Of a stretch of 23,044 nt of DNA, positions 7,445 through 15,388 are shown one piece after another. The stretch spans positions 1 to 23,044 of the IMG/VR virus record IMGVR_UViG_3300036826_000026; one strand, written 5' to 3'. The notes under the pieces are model-generated. The model was not told where the DNA came from and made no database searches. It saw only the letters and a program-made list of their open reading frames with translations. The DNA is from a virus. Both the position numbers and the translations under genes were made by a program. Each line of letters begins with the position of its first letter. The first letter of the stretch is position 1.

Positions 7445-7454
7445 GGATCGTATC

Positions 7455-9308
7455 ATGGCTGACGTAACTGTGCCGAATGTAAGTTTCGATTGGCTTGCTG
7501 AACTGCCAAATCTAGCCGAACAGTCTCGGCTGCTAGGAGCGCGTCGAGCGGCACTGGCCGATCTCAATTCTGCTGATCCGCGATCGCTGGACGCAACGAT
7601 CGCCAAACTGATGGCCGCCGGAGACACGGAGACGGCCATCAAGTTGTATCAGGCGCGAACTCAGCGGATTTCGGCTCAACAGAGATCTGCGGAACAAGAA
7701 CAGTATCTGAGAATGCTCCCGTCGATACTTGGACGCGCCGGTGCGACTCAAGCTGCTACACAAGCAGCACAATCTGGATTTCCGCCAGGTGTCTCACCGG
7801 ATGCCGCTGTCTATGGTATTCCGGGTGGAGTCGAGACGGCTCCCTCAACAACTCCACCAGCGGCAGCGGGAGCCTTTCCCGCTCCACCTCCAATAACTCC
7901 TGGCGGTACGACTACAGTACCTCCTGGACTTGTGCCTCCGGGGCCACAGTCGGCACTTCCAGCGCCACCACTTTCTGTTGCAGAGAAACTGCAGCAGGGA
8001 ATGCCCGTACAATTAGCTGGTCCAATGCCAACTCCAGATACAGGTCCTCCTCCAGAAGCTCCTGGATTGCCAACTAATCCGCCTCCTTGGGCACGAGGCG
8101 CTCAAATACCTGCACCTCCTACGATGCCAGCGGCGTCAGCAACGCGACCGACAGCGCCCATTGGACCTGGAGTACCTGATCAAGGAGCTGCTGCTGTTCA
8201 GTCAGCACTGGTAAATGCCTATTCACTTACACCAAGAGCTCCTCAGTCTGCAGTTAATGCAGCGCGAATGCAACTTCAAGAGGCAATGGCAGCTGCAAAG
8301 GTCGATCCGCAAGTGAGAATGTGGCACCTTGATAATCTTCAACGTAAACAGTTAGGAGAGCCGATACAGTCTTTTCCTGATTATGTGTCAGAACCAGATT
8401 TCAGAAAGAGGAGATTTGATGCTGTTATGGATGCCTTTACGGGGTTGTCTCCGAGGGGTGGTGGTATCGGCGGGTATCGCACTGAGCAGATAAAGGCTCA
8501 AGATGTTCTAGGAACTATAAGGGGATTAGAAGCTATTGTCGGTGATCGTGCCTTTGTAAGTGGAGCGGACTCCAATAAGATCGAGAAATTTGCGAGTAGA
8601 TTGAGTACGATAACTGGATTTGCAAGATCTCTTGGCATACCAGAGAATTTAATTCCAGATATTCGAGCCTTAAATCAAGGGGATGGTCCGGCAAGAACTG
8701 CTGCGTTACAGAATGCATTTAATTCACTTACCAATGCGTTAGTATATAAAATGACTGGTGGTTTAGGCAACCAGATCTCTAACGCAGATCGTGAGTTTAT
8801 TGAAAGGATCAAACCTAGTCTACAAAATTCTGTGGCGGGAAATATGCTTCTAATAAAGATACTACGTACGACAGCTGAGAAAGCTGTAAAGGGAGGACTT
8901 GCTGCAGCAGAATATATGTCTGATAAGAGACCTGATCGTTATAAGAGTGTCGCTGGATTGGATAACTATGTAAGAGAAAATGCTTCTGACTCGTTTGCTC
9001 ATTTTGATCCAAGAGACAGTAATCTCCCATTTAATGAGAGGCGTCTGGTTTCTTCAACAGAAGGTCAGGATTTGCTCAAGCAAGTAGATCAGGCTATGGC
9101 AGAGTCTGCGCCAAACTTACCTCCCGGAGCGCGCTGGTCTGATATTCTTCTTAATCGGCAGGGACTGCCACAGCCTCCGCCCCCGCGACCTGGAGTTCCG
9201 CCACCAACAGTACCACAGCCGCCCGCAACGTCGTGGGTGCCGCCGTTCGGGACTCCGCTGCCACCGAGGCGACAGAGACCAGAGGTACCACCAGCGCCGG
9301 AGGAGTGA
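7455..9308 (+). CDS. Large Pro-rich virion protein, probable ejection/internal virion protein
   Basis: The protein has 617 residues in three parts. Residues 1-110 are helical and charged. Residues 115-245 are an extreme Pro/Ala/Gly linker. Residues 245-545 form a helical domain with VDPQVRMWHLDNLQRK, LEAIVGDRAFVSGADSNKI, NALVYKMTGGLGNQISNADREF and LQNSVAGNMLLIKILRTTAE. The C-terminal 70 are again Pro-rich. The NQISNADREFI-PSL-N--GN pattern resembles C-terminal parts of internal virion or ejection proteins in short-tailed phages. Position after another ejection-like gene and before the fibre supports that role. The helical domain is more AT-rich and uses AGA for Arg more than its neighbours, a possible sign of replacement. 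Function is inferred. Confidence 0.58.
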   Translation: MADVTVPNVSFDWLAELPNLAEQSRLLGARRAALADLNSADPRSLDATIAKLMAAGDTETAIKLYQARTQRISAQQRSAEQEQYLRMLPSILGRAGATQAATQAAQSGFPPGVSPDAAVYGIPGGVETAPSTTPPAAAGAFPAPPPITPGGTTTVPPGLVPPGPQSALPAPPLSVAEKLQQGMPVQLAGPMPTPDTGPPPEAPGLPTNPPPWARGAQIPAPPTMPAASATRPTAPIGPGVPDQGAAAVQSALVNAYSLTPRAPQSAVNAARMQLQEAMAAAKVDPQVRMWHLDNLQRKQLGEPIQSFPDYVSEPDFRKRRFDAVMDAFTGLSPRGGGIGGYRTEQIKAQDVLGTIRGLEAIVGDRAFVSGADSNKIEKFASRLSTITGFARSLGIPENLIPDIRALNQGDGPARTAALQNAFNSLTNALVYKMTGGLGNQISNADREFIERIKPSLQNSVAGNMLLIKILRTTAEKAVKGGLAAAEYMSDKRPDRYKSVAGLDNYVRENASDSFAHFDPRDSNLPFNERRLVSSTEGQDLLKQVDQAMAESAPNLPPGARWSDILLNRQGLPQPPPPRPGVPPPTVPQPPATSWVPPFGTPLPPRRQRPEVPPAPEE

Positions 9309-9311
9309 GCT

Positions 9312-10529
9312 ATGGGATCGCTGTGGAATAGGTCTGGGGTTGTCGAGCGCTACGCGGACGATCTCAAAGCACCGGGGGCGCAAGCGTTCTTCTTCAGTGG
9401 GGGTACCACAACGCCCCTTGTGGTATATCAGGACGCTGGAGAGAGCGCGGCGCACGCTATTCCGGTTGTGGCTGATGCCAATGGTCGTTGGCCTGATGTA
9501 TTCGTGCCTTATATTCTGGGTTACGATGTGCAGGTCAAGACAGCGGATGGGGTTCAACTGACCTATTCTCAGAATATACCCAATCCAGATCCAGTCCAAC
9601 TTACTGTTACACCAGACCCTTCGGCCGATATTGTAACTGGAATGGTACACGCGGAGTTGGTCAATACAACGCGAACTGGCTATGTGAGGTTGAATGGAAA
9701 GACTATTGGCAACGCTTCTTCGTTGGGTACCGAGCGCGCGAATTCGGATACTTCGGATTTGTTTACTTACTTGTGGAACGGACTTACTGATGCTATTGCT
9801 TCGGTCTCAGGCGGGCGCGGTCCTGATCCAGCATCGGATTTTGCTGCGAACAAGACTATAGTGTTACCAAATTGTCAGGGTACTGTGTTGGTCGGACTGG
9901 ATGATATGGGGGCGACCGCAGGTGGATTTTTCACGGGGCTCTCGTTTGCTACTGGCGATGCTGTGACTCCGGGCTCGAATACAGGTATCAACTCGCTGGC
10001 ACTTGCGTTGTCGAATATCCCGGCTCATACTCACTCCGGGACGACAGCAACGGAGAGCGCTCACACTCACTCCGGCACGACGGGAACTGAGAGCGTTTCT
10101 CATACGCACTCGGCAACGACTAGTAGCGATGGGGCACATCAACATAGTGCGTTTATCGGAGACGATCAGCATACTCACGGATTGAACAATAATACTTCTA
10201 TCTACAGGTCTGCTGGTGGAGCAAATATCGCACTCGCGGCGCAAGCGGCATCGACTACCGTAACTATATCTATGGACTCAGCCTCTACTGGTGTTAGGGT
10301 TAGGAGTACTGCTGGTAGCGCGGCTAGTGCGGATGACAAGGTGGCCTCGGCCGGAGCACACACTCACACGGTTACTACCGGGAATGCCTCAGTAACACAT
10401 ACTCATAGTTTCACGAGTGGCGCCGGAACAGCTCATAGTCACACGTTCACTACTGACTCGCAGGGTGGAGGACAGGCGTTTAATAATCTGCCCCGCGCTA
10501 GAACAGTTACATGGTATATTAAGCTCTAG
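9312..10529 (+). CDS. Tail fibre / collar-like protein with His-x-His array
   Basis: This 405-residue protein probably forms the host-contacting fibre. Residues 1-105 are a beta-rich attachment domain (WNRSGVVERYADDLKAPGAQ, then FFFSGGTTTPLVVYQDAG, then PVVADANGRWPDVF), a common N-terminus of phage fibres. Residues 108-215 resemble a tail-collar domain (GYVRLNGKTIGNASSLGTER and VLPNCQGTVLVGLDDMGA). Eight His-x-His motifs follow: HTH at 239, 251, 264 and 287, HQH at 276, then HTH, HTH and HSH between about 349 and 379. In T4 gp37 such motifs bind iron along a trimeric needle. The C-terminus LPRARTVTWYIKL is typical of this family. GGAGGAGTGAG precedes the ATG. Confidence 0.75.
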   Translation: MGSLWNRSGVVERYADDLKAPGAQAFFFSGGTTTPLVVYQDAGESAAHAIPVVADANGRWPDVFVPYILGYDVQVKTADGVQLTYSQNIPNPDPVQLTVTPDPSADIVTGMVHAELVNTTRTGYVRLNGKTIGNASSLGTERANSDTSDLFTYLWNGLTDAIASVSGGRGPDPASDFAANKTIVLPNCQGTVLVGLDDMGATAGGFFTGLSFATGDAVTPGSNTGINSLALALSNIPAHTHSGTTATESAHTHSGTTGTESVSHTHSATTSSDGAHQHSAFIGDDQHTHGLNNNTSIYRSAGGANIALAAQAASTTVTISMDSASTGVRVRSTAGSAASADDKVASAGAHTHTVTTGNASVTHTHSFTSGAGTAHSHTFTTDSQGGGQAFNNLPRARTVTWYIKL

Positions 10530-10538
10530 GGGGCACGA

Positions 10539-10871
10539 ATGTATACTGGATCACTTCCAACTGCATCAATCCACGGGACCTGGCTGGAGAATGTGGAGAT
10601 TTGGAGCACCGATGACGATACACTGATGGATCTCTCAGATGTAGTCGAGATAGTTCTTGAGTTACGTGACCCGGCTACAATGTTTCCCGAATTAACTCTG
10701 AGAATGTCTAGCGGAGATATCACTATCCCTTCACAAGGGATCATCCAGTGGCGGGCTGAGGTAGGAGCTATGGGGATGCTAGACTCGAAGCTGTATGAGG
10801 CTATTATGCTGCTGGAAACATCAAGTGATACAGTTCCGTTGTTTCTAGGTTCAATCTCAATAGTGGAGTAA
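10539..10871 (+). CDS. Hypothetical virion-region protein, 110 aa
   Basis: The protein is acidic and beta-rich. It has WLENVEIWSTDDDTLMDLSD, a hydrophobic strand VVEIVLELRDP, SGDITIPSQGIIQW and a C-terminal PLFLGSISIVE. Proteins of this size with the order 'D-S-V-EI-LELRDP ... G-I-------W----M--L---LYE' occur between fibre and lysin genes in phages and resemble small beta-sandwich virion parts. I do not recognise a named family. GGGGGCACGA precedes the ATG. Only three bases separate its stop from the endolysin ATG. Confidence 0.65.
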   Translation: MYTGSLPTASIHGTWLENVEIWSTDDDTLMDLSDVVEIVLELRDPATMFPELTLRMSSGDITIPSQGIIQWRAEVGAMGMLDSKLYEAIMLLETSSDTVPLFLGSISIVE

Positions 10872-10874
10872 GTC

Positions 10875-12077
10875 ATGCAGATCGTAATCTCGAGCGGACA
10901 TGGAAAGTACGTTCGTGGTGCGAGCGGATATCTCGACGAGGTTGATGAGGCTCGGCATGTGGTCGAGCAGGTGGCGACACTTCTTGAACACGCTGGAGTT
11001 GGAGTTAAGACGTTTCATGACAACACCTCAACGTCGCAGGATCAAAATCTACGTACCATTGTCAACTACCACAACTCTCAGACGCGAGACCTCGACGTAT
11101 CGGTGCATTTTAATGCTTACGAGACAACCAAAAAGCCTATGGGCACGGAGTGTCTGTACGTTACTCAGCAGACTCTTGCCGACAAGGTGGCGACGGCGAT
11201 TGCACGAGCCGGAAGTCTGATTGATCGGGGACCTAAAAAGAGGACCGATCTATACTTTCTCAATAACACCGAGGAGCCCGCGATCCTCATAGAGACGTGT
11301 TTTGTGGACTCTCAGGCGGACGCCGATCTCTATTACGAGCACTTTGATAGCATTTGCACGGCGATTGCAGAGACTATCGGTGGGGTAGAAATCGGTGACC
11401 AGCCTCCCGATATCGAGGAGCCGCCCGAAGAGCTTCCACCCTCGTCGGGCGGCTTTCGTCAGGGTGTAGTACATAATTTGGTCGGGGCTGACAGATTGAA
11501 TATCAGAGCGAGTGCAAGCTCGAATGCGCCTGTAATCGGACAGGCCAAGAATGATGATGTTGTGACTGTTGTTGGCGAATCGTGGAGTGGTAGTACGAAG
11601 TGGCTCAAACTGCAATTTGGTATGGGAGTTGTGGTCTATGGATGGGCATCGAGCGTATATATTGAGGTTGAGGGCGGTGAAGTACCATCCTCTGAGTGGC
11701 ACGAGCAGATCACTGCAACAGTTTTTGGGCACGAGGGGGATGAGCAAGAGGGTTCCTACGGAGGCTGGATCGACAGCGATACTGTCGGCGTATCCTTTCC
11801 GTACAAGTGGCGAGACTCTCCACGTCCATCTATCCTTGTCGCAGGACCGCTAGGCGAGATGGTAGTGGATGTAGTCGATGTGGGTCCCTGGAATACCGAT
11901 GATCCAGACTACGTTCTCGGCACGTCGCGGCCTCTATCAGAGAAACAGTATCAGGAGGGTACGGAGGCTCAGAATGGACAGGTGCCCACTAATGATGCGG
12001 GCATAGATCTAACCAAGCCAGTAGCTGATCGGATCGGGATTAGTGGGAAGGGAAAGGTGCGCTGGCGTATCGCATAG
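10875..12077 (+). CDS. Endolysin: N-acetylmuramoyl-L-alanine amidase with SH3 and DPBB-like domains
   Basis: The protein has 400 residues in three domains. Residues 1-175 are an Amidase_3 (PF01520) zinc amidase: SSGHG with His9, Glu25, SVHFNA with His78, and ILIET with catalytic Glu140, all at expected spacing. Residues about 193-265 form a bacterial SH3 domain (LNIRASASSNAPVIG, then WLKLQFGMGVVVYGWAS). Residues about 275-400 match a double-psi-barrel-like domain related to RlpA/expansin proteins (YGGWIDSDTVGVSFPYKWRD, VDVVDVGPWNTDDPDYV, NDAGIDLTKPVADRIGI). It would cut the amide bond between MurNAc and the stem peptide to lyse the host. No signal peptide is visible, so it should rely on a holin. 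The triple architecture is unusual for an endolysin. Confidence 0.85.
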   Translation: MQIVISSGHGKYVRGASGYLDEVDEARHVVEQVATLLEHAGVGVKTFHDNTSTSQDQNLRTIVNYHNSQTRDLDVSVHFNAYETTKKPMGTECLYVTQQTLADKVATAIARAGSLIDRGPKKRTDLYFLNNTEEPAILIETCFVDSQADADLYYEHFDSICTAIAETIGGVEIGDQPPDIEEPPEELPPSSGGFRQGVVHNLVGADRLNIRASASSNAPVIGQAKNDDVVTVVGESWSGSTKWLKLQFGMGVVVYGWASSVYIEVEGGEVPSSEWHEQITATVFGHEGDEQEGSYGGWIDSDTVGVSFPYKWRDSPRPSILVAGPLGEMVVDVVDVGPWNTDDPDYVLGTSRPLSEKQYQEGTEAQNGQVPTNDAGIDLTKPVADRIGISGKGKVRWRIA

Positions 12078-12086
12078 GAGATTTGG

Positions 12087-12356
12087 ATGGGTGCTGTTGA
12101 AGAGGGCGGAAAGGTCGCGGGCGGAATAGTCCAGGCACTTGGTACACAGCCAGCGGTACTGGCGTTAATCGTTGCCAATGTAGCTATGCTGGCGTTTATG
12201 TTCTATGCGATGCACGCAGCAGCTACATTTAGAAATGATATGCTGAAAGAGGCATTTAAGTATCAGCGCGAGGTAAGTGATCTGCTGTCGAAATGTGTGA
12301 TACCGCAGCGCTCCAGTCTGCAAGACGGTATCATTGATCCAATGATAGAGAAATAG
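12087..12356 (+). CDS. Single-span membrane protein, holin or spanin candidate
   Basis: This 89-residue protein has one clear hydrophobic segment (PAVLALIVANVAMLAFMFYA, about 23-42) between a short glycine-rich N-terminus and a charged helical C-terminal tail (about 50-89). AGGAG lies before the ATG, nine bases after the endolysin stop. Position directly after a cytoplasmic amidase suggests a lysis membrane protein. One span with a C-terminal helix fits class III holins and also i-spanins; no embedded Rz1-type lipobox gene was found. It is the last gene of the + arm. Confidence 0.6.
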   Translation: MGAVEEGGKVAGGIVQALGTQPAVLALIVANVAMLAFMFYAMHAAATFRNDMLKEAFKYQREVSDLLSKCVIPQRSSLQDGIIDPMIEK

Positions 12357-12364
12357 GGAGAGTG

Positions 12365-13588
12365 TTAGCCTTCGAGACGGGCTTCGCGCGGCGCTGGCTT
12401 GTAGCCAGTAAATTTATTGCCTTCAACAGTGACCTCGATCATATGGGACTTTACCATTATTTCGAGGCAGCGCATGATCGAGTGAGCTGGAACTCGCTCG
12501 CGAAGAAAGTGGAGGATACGGTGCTCGGCAACGGGCCTGTTCTCTTTTGAATAAATAGTCCATACATAGTTTAGGGCTTCATTCATAGCAGCGGAGTCGC
12601 CGCCGCTAACCATTGACTTGAAGATATCGGGCATGTAGCTCTCGGCTTCGATGAGCCAGTTCAAGGCCTCGCTGTAGTGCTCGAGGGCTATCACTTTGTT
12701 GTTTGAGCGGGAGATACTGGCAATCATACATAGTTTTAGGAGGTGCGCTACTCGACGAGAATTGTAGAATTGGAGTTTCTGATGAGTGGGTTCAGGAGCA
12801 CACTTGTTCTTGATCCAGGCTTTTATGGCTTGCGCGGCCGGAGTCGTAAAAGACATCTGCCCGAACTGGAGTGCGATTGTCTTGAGGTCGTGGAGTAGGT
12901 CGTTGTAGAGTCGGCCTGTAAGAAGCGTGGTACTCTCATCTACGAATGGATCTTTAATGAGACGCTGACCAGAGTAGATAAGGATAGTTCGAGAGATGAA
13001 GCCTTGATCCCATCCTCCAGCAGGCATGATCTCATTCAGGTAGGATGGGGTACAAGCGCCTAATAGGTTTATCTGGGGCGAAGTAATTTTGATGTGAAGG
13101 TCTTTACCTCGTCGTTTCTGATCGACTGTGAAACCGTCGTAGATATCGGTTAGGTTATTCATGAGTGCTGTGTCCCATGCGGGAATGAGCACTCCAAGTT
13201 CGCGGGAGATCACTGTGAGAGAATTAAATTCTATGAATGGAGGATCTCCCATGAGAACGAGACGGCGCACGGACTCGTTGAGGGCGTCGATCATACTGGC
13301 TGTGGTCATGTCCGAGGGGCCGATCTTGAGATCGGGGACCGCGCGAAGTATTATTTCTCCGAGGTGGATGGCCTGACCTTTACCTATCCCCGGAGGACCG
13401 ACTAGAAGCGTAAAAAGGCTCGGATATAGGTCTGAGCCCATAGTCCGAACCCATATTTTACGTTCCATCGCTGCTGCGATAAAGGCTATCGCTACCCACT
13501 TACGGAAGATTTGTGGAGAGGGTAGGATCTCGGTGTATTCCTCGTATGCCTCTATCCAACTGCTAAGCCGCCTGTCTCCGGCGCCCAT
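12365..13588 (-). CDS. DUF3987-like P-loop ATPase, probable replicative helicase
   Basis: The protein has 407 residues. An N-terminal helical segment (WIEAYEEYTEILPSPQIFRK, then WVAIAFIAAAMERKIWVRT) precedes a Walker A loop GPPGIGKGQ at 64-72. FIEFNSLTVISRELGVLIP and INLLGACTPSYLNEIMP lie at 120-185, with a helical C-terminus. This layout fits phage and prophage ATPases of the DUF3987/YfjI group, which act as primase-helicase components. The position after lysine 70, normally Ser or Thr, is Gly, so Mg2+ coordination may differ. It overlaps the end of the polymerase by 26 bases, so the two are translationally coupled. No clear ribosome site precedes ATG 13588. Confidence 0.72.
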   Translation of the reverse strand: MGAGDRRLSSWIEAYEEYTEILPSPQIFRKWVAIAFIAAAMERKIWVRTMGSDLYPSLFTLLVGPPGIGKGQAIHLGEIILRAVPDLKIGPSDMTTASMIDALNESVRRLVLMGDPPFIEFNSLTVISRELGVLIPAWDTALMNNLTDIYDGFTVDQKRRGKDLHIKITSPQINLLGACTPSYLNEIMPAGGWDQGFISRTILIYSGQRLIKDPFVDESTTLLTGRLYNDLLHDLKTIALQFGQMSFTTPAAQAIKAWIKNKCAPEPTHQKLQFYNSRRVAHLLKLCMIASISRSNNKVIALEHYSEALNWLIEAESYMPDIFKSMVSGGDSAAMNEALNYVWTIYSKENRPVAEHRILHFLRERVPAHSIMRCLEIMVKSHMIEVTVEGNKFTGYKPAPREARLEG

Positions 13589-15053
13589 CTGGCCACTTCG
13601 ATAGTCCGTAGGGGTTATCTTTGTCGGCCTTACCCCAATTCCAGCCCACTTGTATTTCGACGGGAACTACGAACTTTCGACTGGCCTCGAGTTCGAGGGG
13701 GACACGCATAGCAGATAGAACCTGCGGTACGATCTCATTCTCTTTCTCCTCAGGATACTGTATAAGGATTGAGTCGTGGCCCTGTAAAAGGATCTGGATT
13801 AGGTTCAGCCGCCACAACGCAAGCATAGCGAAATTCATCTCGTCTGCGGTCATAGATTGACCGAGAAAGGCTACCGCCTGTTTGAGAGTGTCACGGTCGT
13901 CGCGCCTGCCGAAGAACCAACGCTTGCGGCCGAAAGGCGTAACGAGATTGCCGATTTCAAGGAGCTGCTGCGCGACCCACTCATGGAGGCGCTGGATCGC
14001 GGGGAACGTATTGAAGTAGAGAGCTTGAAAATCTTTGATTATAGACTGTTCTATCTTTGTGTGTTTTGCCATCTCGAAGGGTGAACCAAGGTAATTTGTA
14101 CCGTGGCCGAGCACCTTGCACATATGCCTGAGAGAGTGATGACGGTAATATGGCTGATCAGCAATGGCTCGATCCTTTTTAAGATCTCCAGTCCAGGGCA
14201 GTTCGGGTCTGGACATTCTGGAAACAGAGGTGTGAAGATCTCCTGACTCGCAGGCGTCAAGGTATTTAGGATCTCGAAAGACGTTCCAGCAGAGGGCTCC
14301 GACATTACGACTGTCCGCTTGTTCGAGGTCGATGTTCGCGAATTTCATACCTGGGTCGGCGATGAAGATGCGTCGTAAGCGTTCTTCAATATTCTGGAGA
14401 TTACCTCCAGTACCGAAATCATTGAGGCTGCTTGAGAAGCGCCCTGTTGTAGTTCCCCCGATGTTATAGGATGTTCTGATGCGTCGATCGCTGTCAACCT
14501 TTGTCTCAAGAACTCCGATCTTTTTTCCAAAGTCTCTAAGAGCAAGGATATGAGCAATAACTGGCCGGGCGATAAAGTGAACTTGGAGTCTTTCGAGGGC
14601 GTCTCTGTTGACCGTTCGAGCCATCTCGCCGCGGTCATTCCGCTTACGGATTTCAGGCAAGCGGAGGATGTCGTAAAGTAGAGCCGCGACAAGGCTGTTA
14701 GAGCGCCACGCTTTAGTTTTTGCGGTGTTACGAAAGTCTGCATATCCTATTCCCTCGTGAACGATACGATAGAGATTCCGCTCAAGGCGCTCACTGTCGG
14801 CACGGTAAGTGGTAATAGCTCGTTGGCGCTCTGTCTCGTCGATCAGCACTCCGCGAAGGTTCATCTCCAGCACGGGTGCTTGAAGTGATAGCGACAGGGC
14901 GTAGGTACCGCCGGTCAGATTATCTAACTGCGGTAGTGTTTGTTCGAGGACTTCAAGGGTCACACAACAGTCAAGACCATTGTAAATCCAGAGACGTTCA
15001 GTCTCGGACTTCGGTTCGCCGGGGCGGAGCCCTTGAGTGTTGTAGATTTTCAT
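13563..15053 (-). CDS. Family A DNA polymerase carrying only the last exonuclease motif
   Basis: I chose ATG 15053 (496 aa) because it overlaps the previous stop as ATGA; an upstream in-frame start at 15074 is less likely. The polymerase motifs are clear. Motif A is NIDLEQADSRNVG with Asp242. Motif B is RHMCKVLGHGTNYLG with Arg309, Lys313 and Tyr321. Motif C is GHDSIL with His426 and Asp427. TTGRFSS and NLQNI are also present. Residue 317, at the place of E. coli Phe762, is His, and the usual motif C HDE is HDS. The N-terminus has Exo III (YNGLD, Tyr24-Asp28) but no Exo I or II; those are on the UDG gene two positions upstream. It is shorter than complete exo-pol enzymes for that reason. Confidence 0.9.
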   Translation of the reverse strand: MKIYNTQGLRPGEPKSETERLWIYNGLDCCVTLEVLEQTLPQLDNLTGGTYALSLSLQAPVLEMNLRGVLIDETERQRAITTYRADSERLERNLYRIVHEGIGYADFRNTAKTKAWRSNSLVAALLYDILRLPEIRKRNDRGEMARTVNRDALERLQVHFIARPVIAHILALRDFGKKIGVLETKVDSDRRIRTSYNIGGTTTGRFSSSLNDFGTGGNLQNIEERLRRIFIADPGMKFANIDLEQADSRNVGALCWNVFRDPKYLDACESGDLHTSVSRMSRPELPWTGDLKKDRAIADQPYYRHHSLRHMCKVLGHGTNYLGSPFEMAKHTKIEQSIIKDFQALYFNTFPAIQRLHEWVAQQLLEIGNLVTPFGRKRWFFGRRDDRDTLKQAVAFLGQSMTADEMNFAMLALWRLNLIQILLQGHDSILIQYPEEKENEIVPQVLSAMRVPLELEASRKFVVPVEIQVGWNWGKADKDNPYGLSKWPDGRRRQAA

Positions 15054-15364
15054 CGGAGATGAGCGTTGAACCATTGGCCCTTGGAAGGGGCCAAAAGGAA
15101 GGCTACGAACTGTTCTTCGGAGCCGGGATAATCGTAGGAACCGCCCCGCACAAACTGAACAGTTATGATACCGCCAACGTGATAGCCTATAGCACGAATG
15201 GCGCTGCTCGCGACCGGAACTGTGATCTCTGTCTTGAGTTCGTCCATGAACTGTGCGCCCCCGCCTTCAGCTATGTCCTCGAGAAAGGCACTGGTGAAGA
15301 CGCGGCCCTCAGCAGCAGCGGTAGCGCGGAGAACTACGCCAATGCCTGCGATCAAGGGAGTCAT
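15050..15364 (-). CDS. KTSC-domain protein lying between the two halves of the polymerase
   Basis: The protein has 104 residues. The C-terminal half (about 52-104) contains SSAIRAIGYHVGGIITVQFV, then GGSYDYPG, an FLLAPSKGQWFN segment and a terminal HLR. This matches the KTSC domain (PF13619), first described at the C-terminus of some lysyl-tRNA synthetases and thought to bind RNA or nucleic acid. The N-terminal half is Ala/Gly-rich and unassigned. AAAGGAGG seven bases before the ATG is among the strongest ribosome sites in this arm, so it starts independently and then couples the polymerase by ATGA. It interrupts what in related phages would be one UDG-exo-pol reading frame. Confidence 0.8.
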   Translation of the reverse strand: MTPLIAGIGVVLRATAAAEGRVFTSAFLEDIAEGGGAQFMDELKTEITVPVASSAIRAIGYHVGGIITVQFVRGGSYDYPGSEEQFVAFLLAPSKGQWFNAHLR

Positions 15365-15388
15365 ATTAGTCCTCCTTTTCTATAGAAG

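Noticed and set aside
9117-9650. 177-codon open frame on the - strand opposite the fibre gene
   Set aside because: It lies antisense to two well-supported + genes, has no ribosome site and no recognisable motif, and its composition reflects reverse reading of Pro-rich codons.
11250-11747. 165-codon - strand frame opposite the endolysin
   Set aside because: The opposite strand encodes amidase catalytic residues and an SH3 domain at this place.
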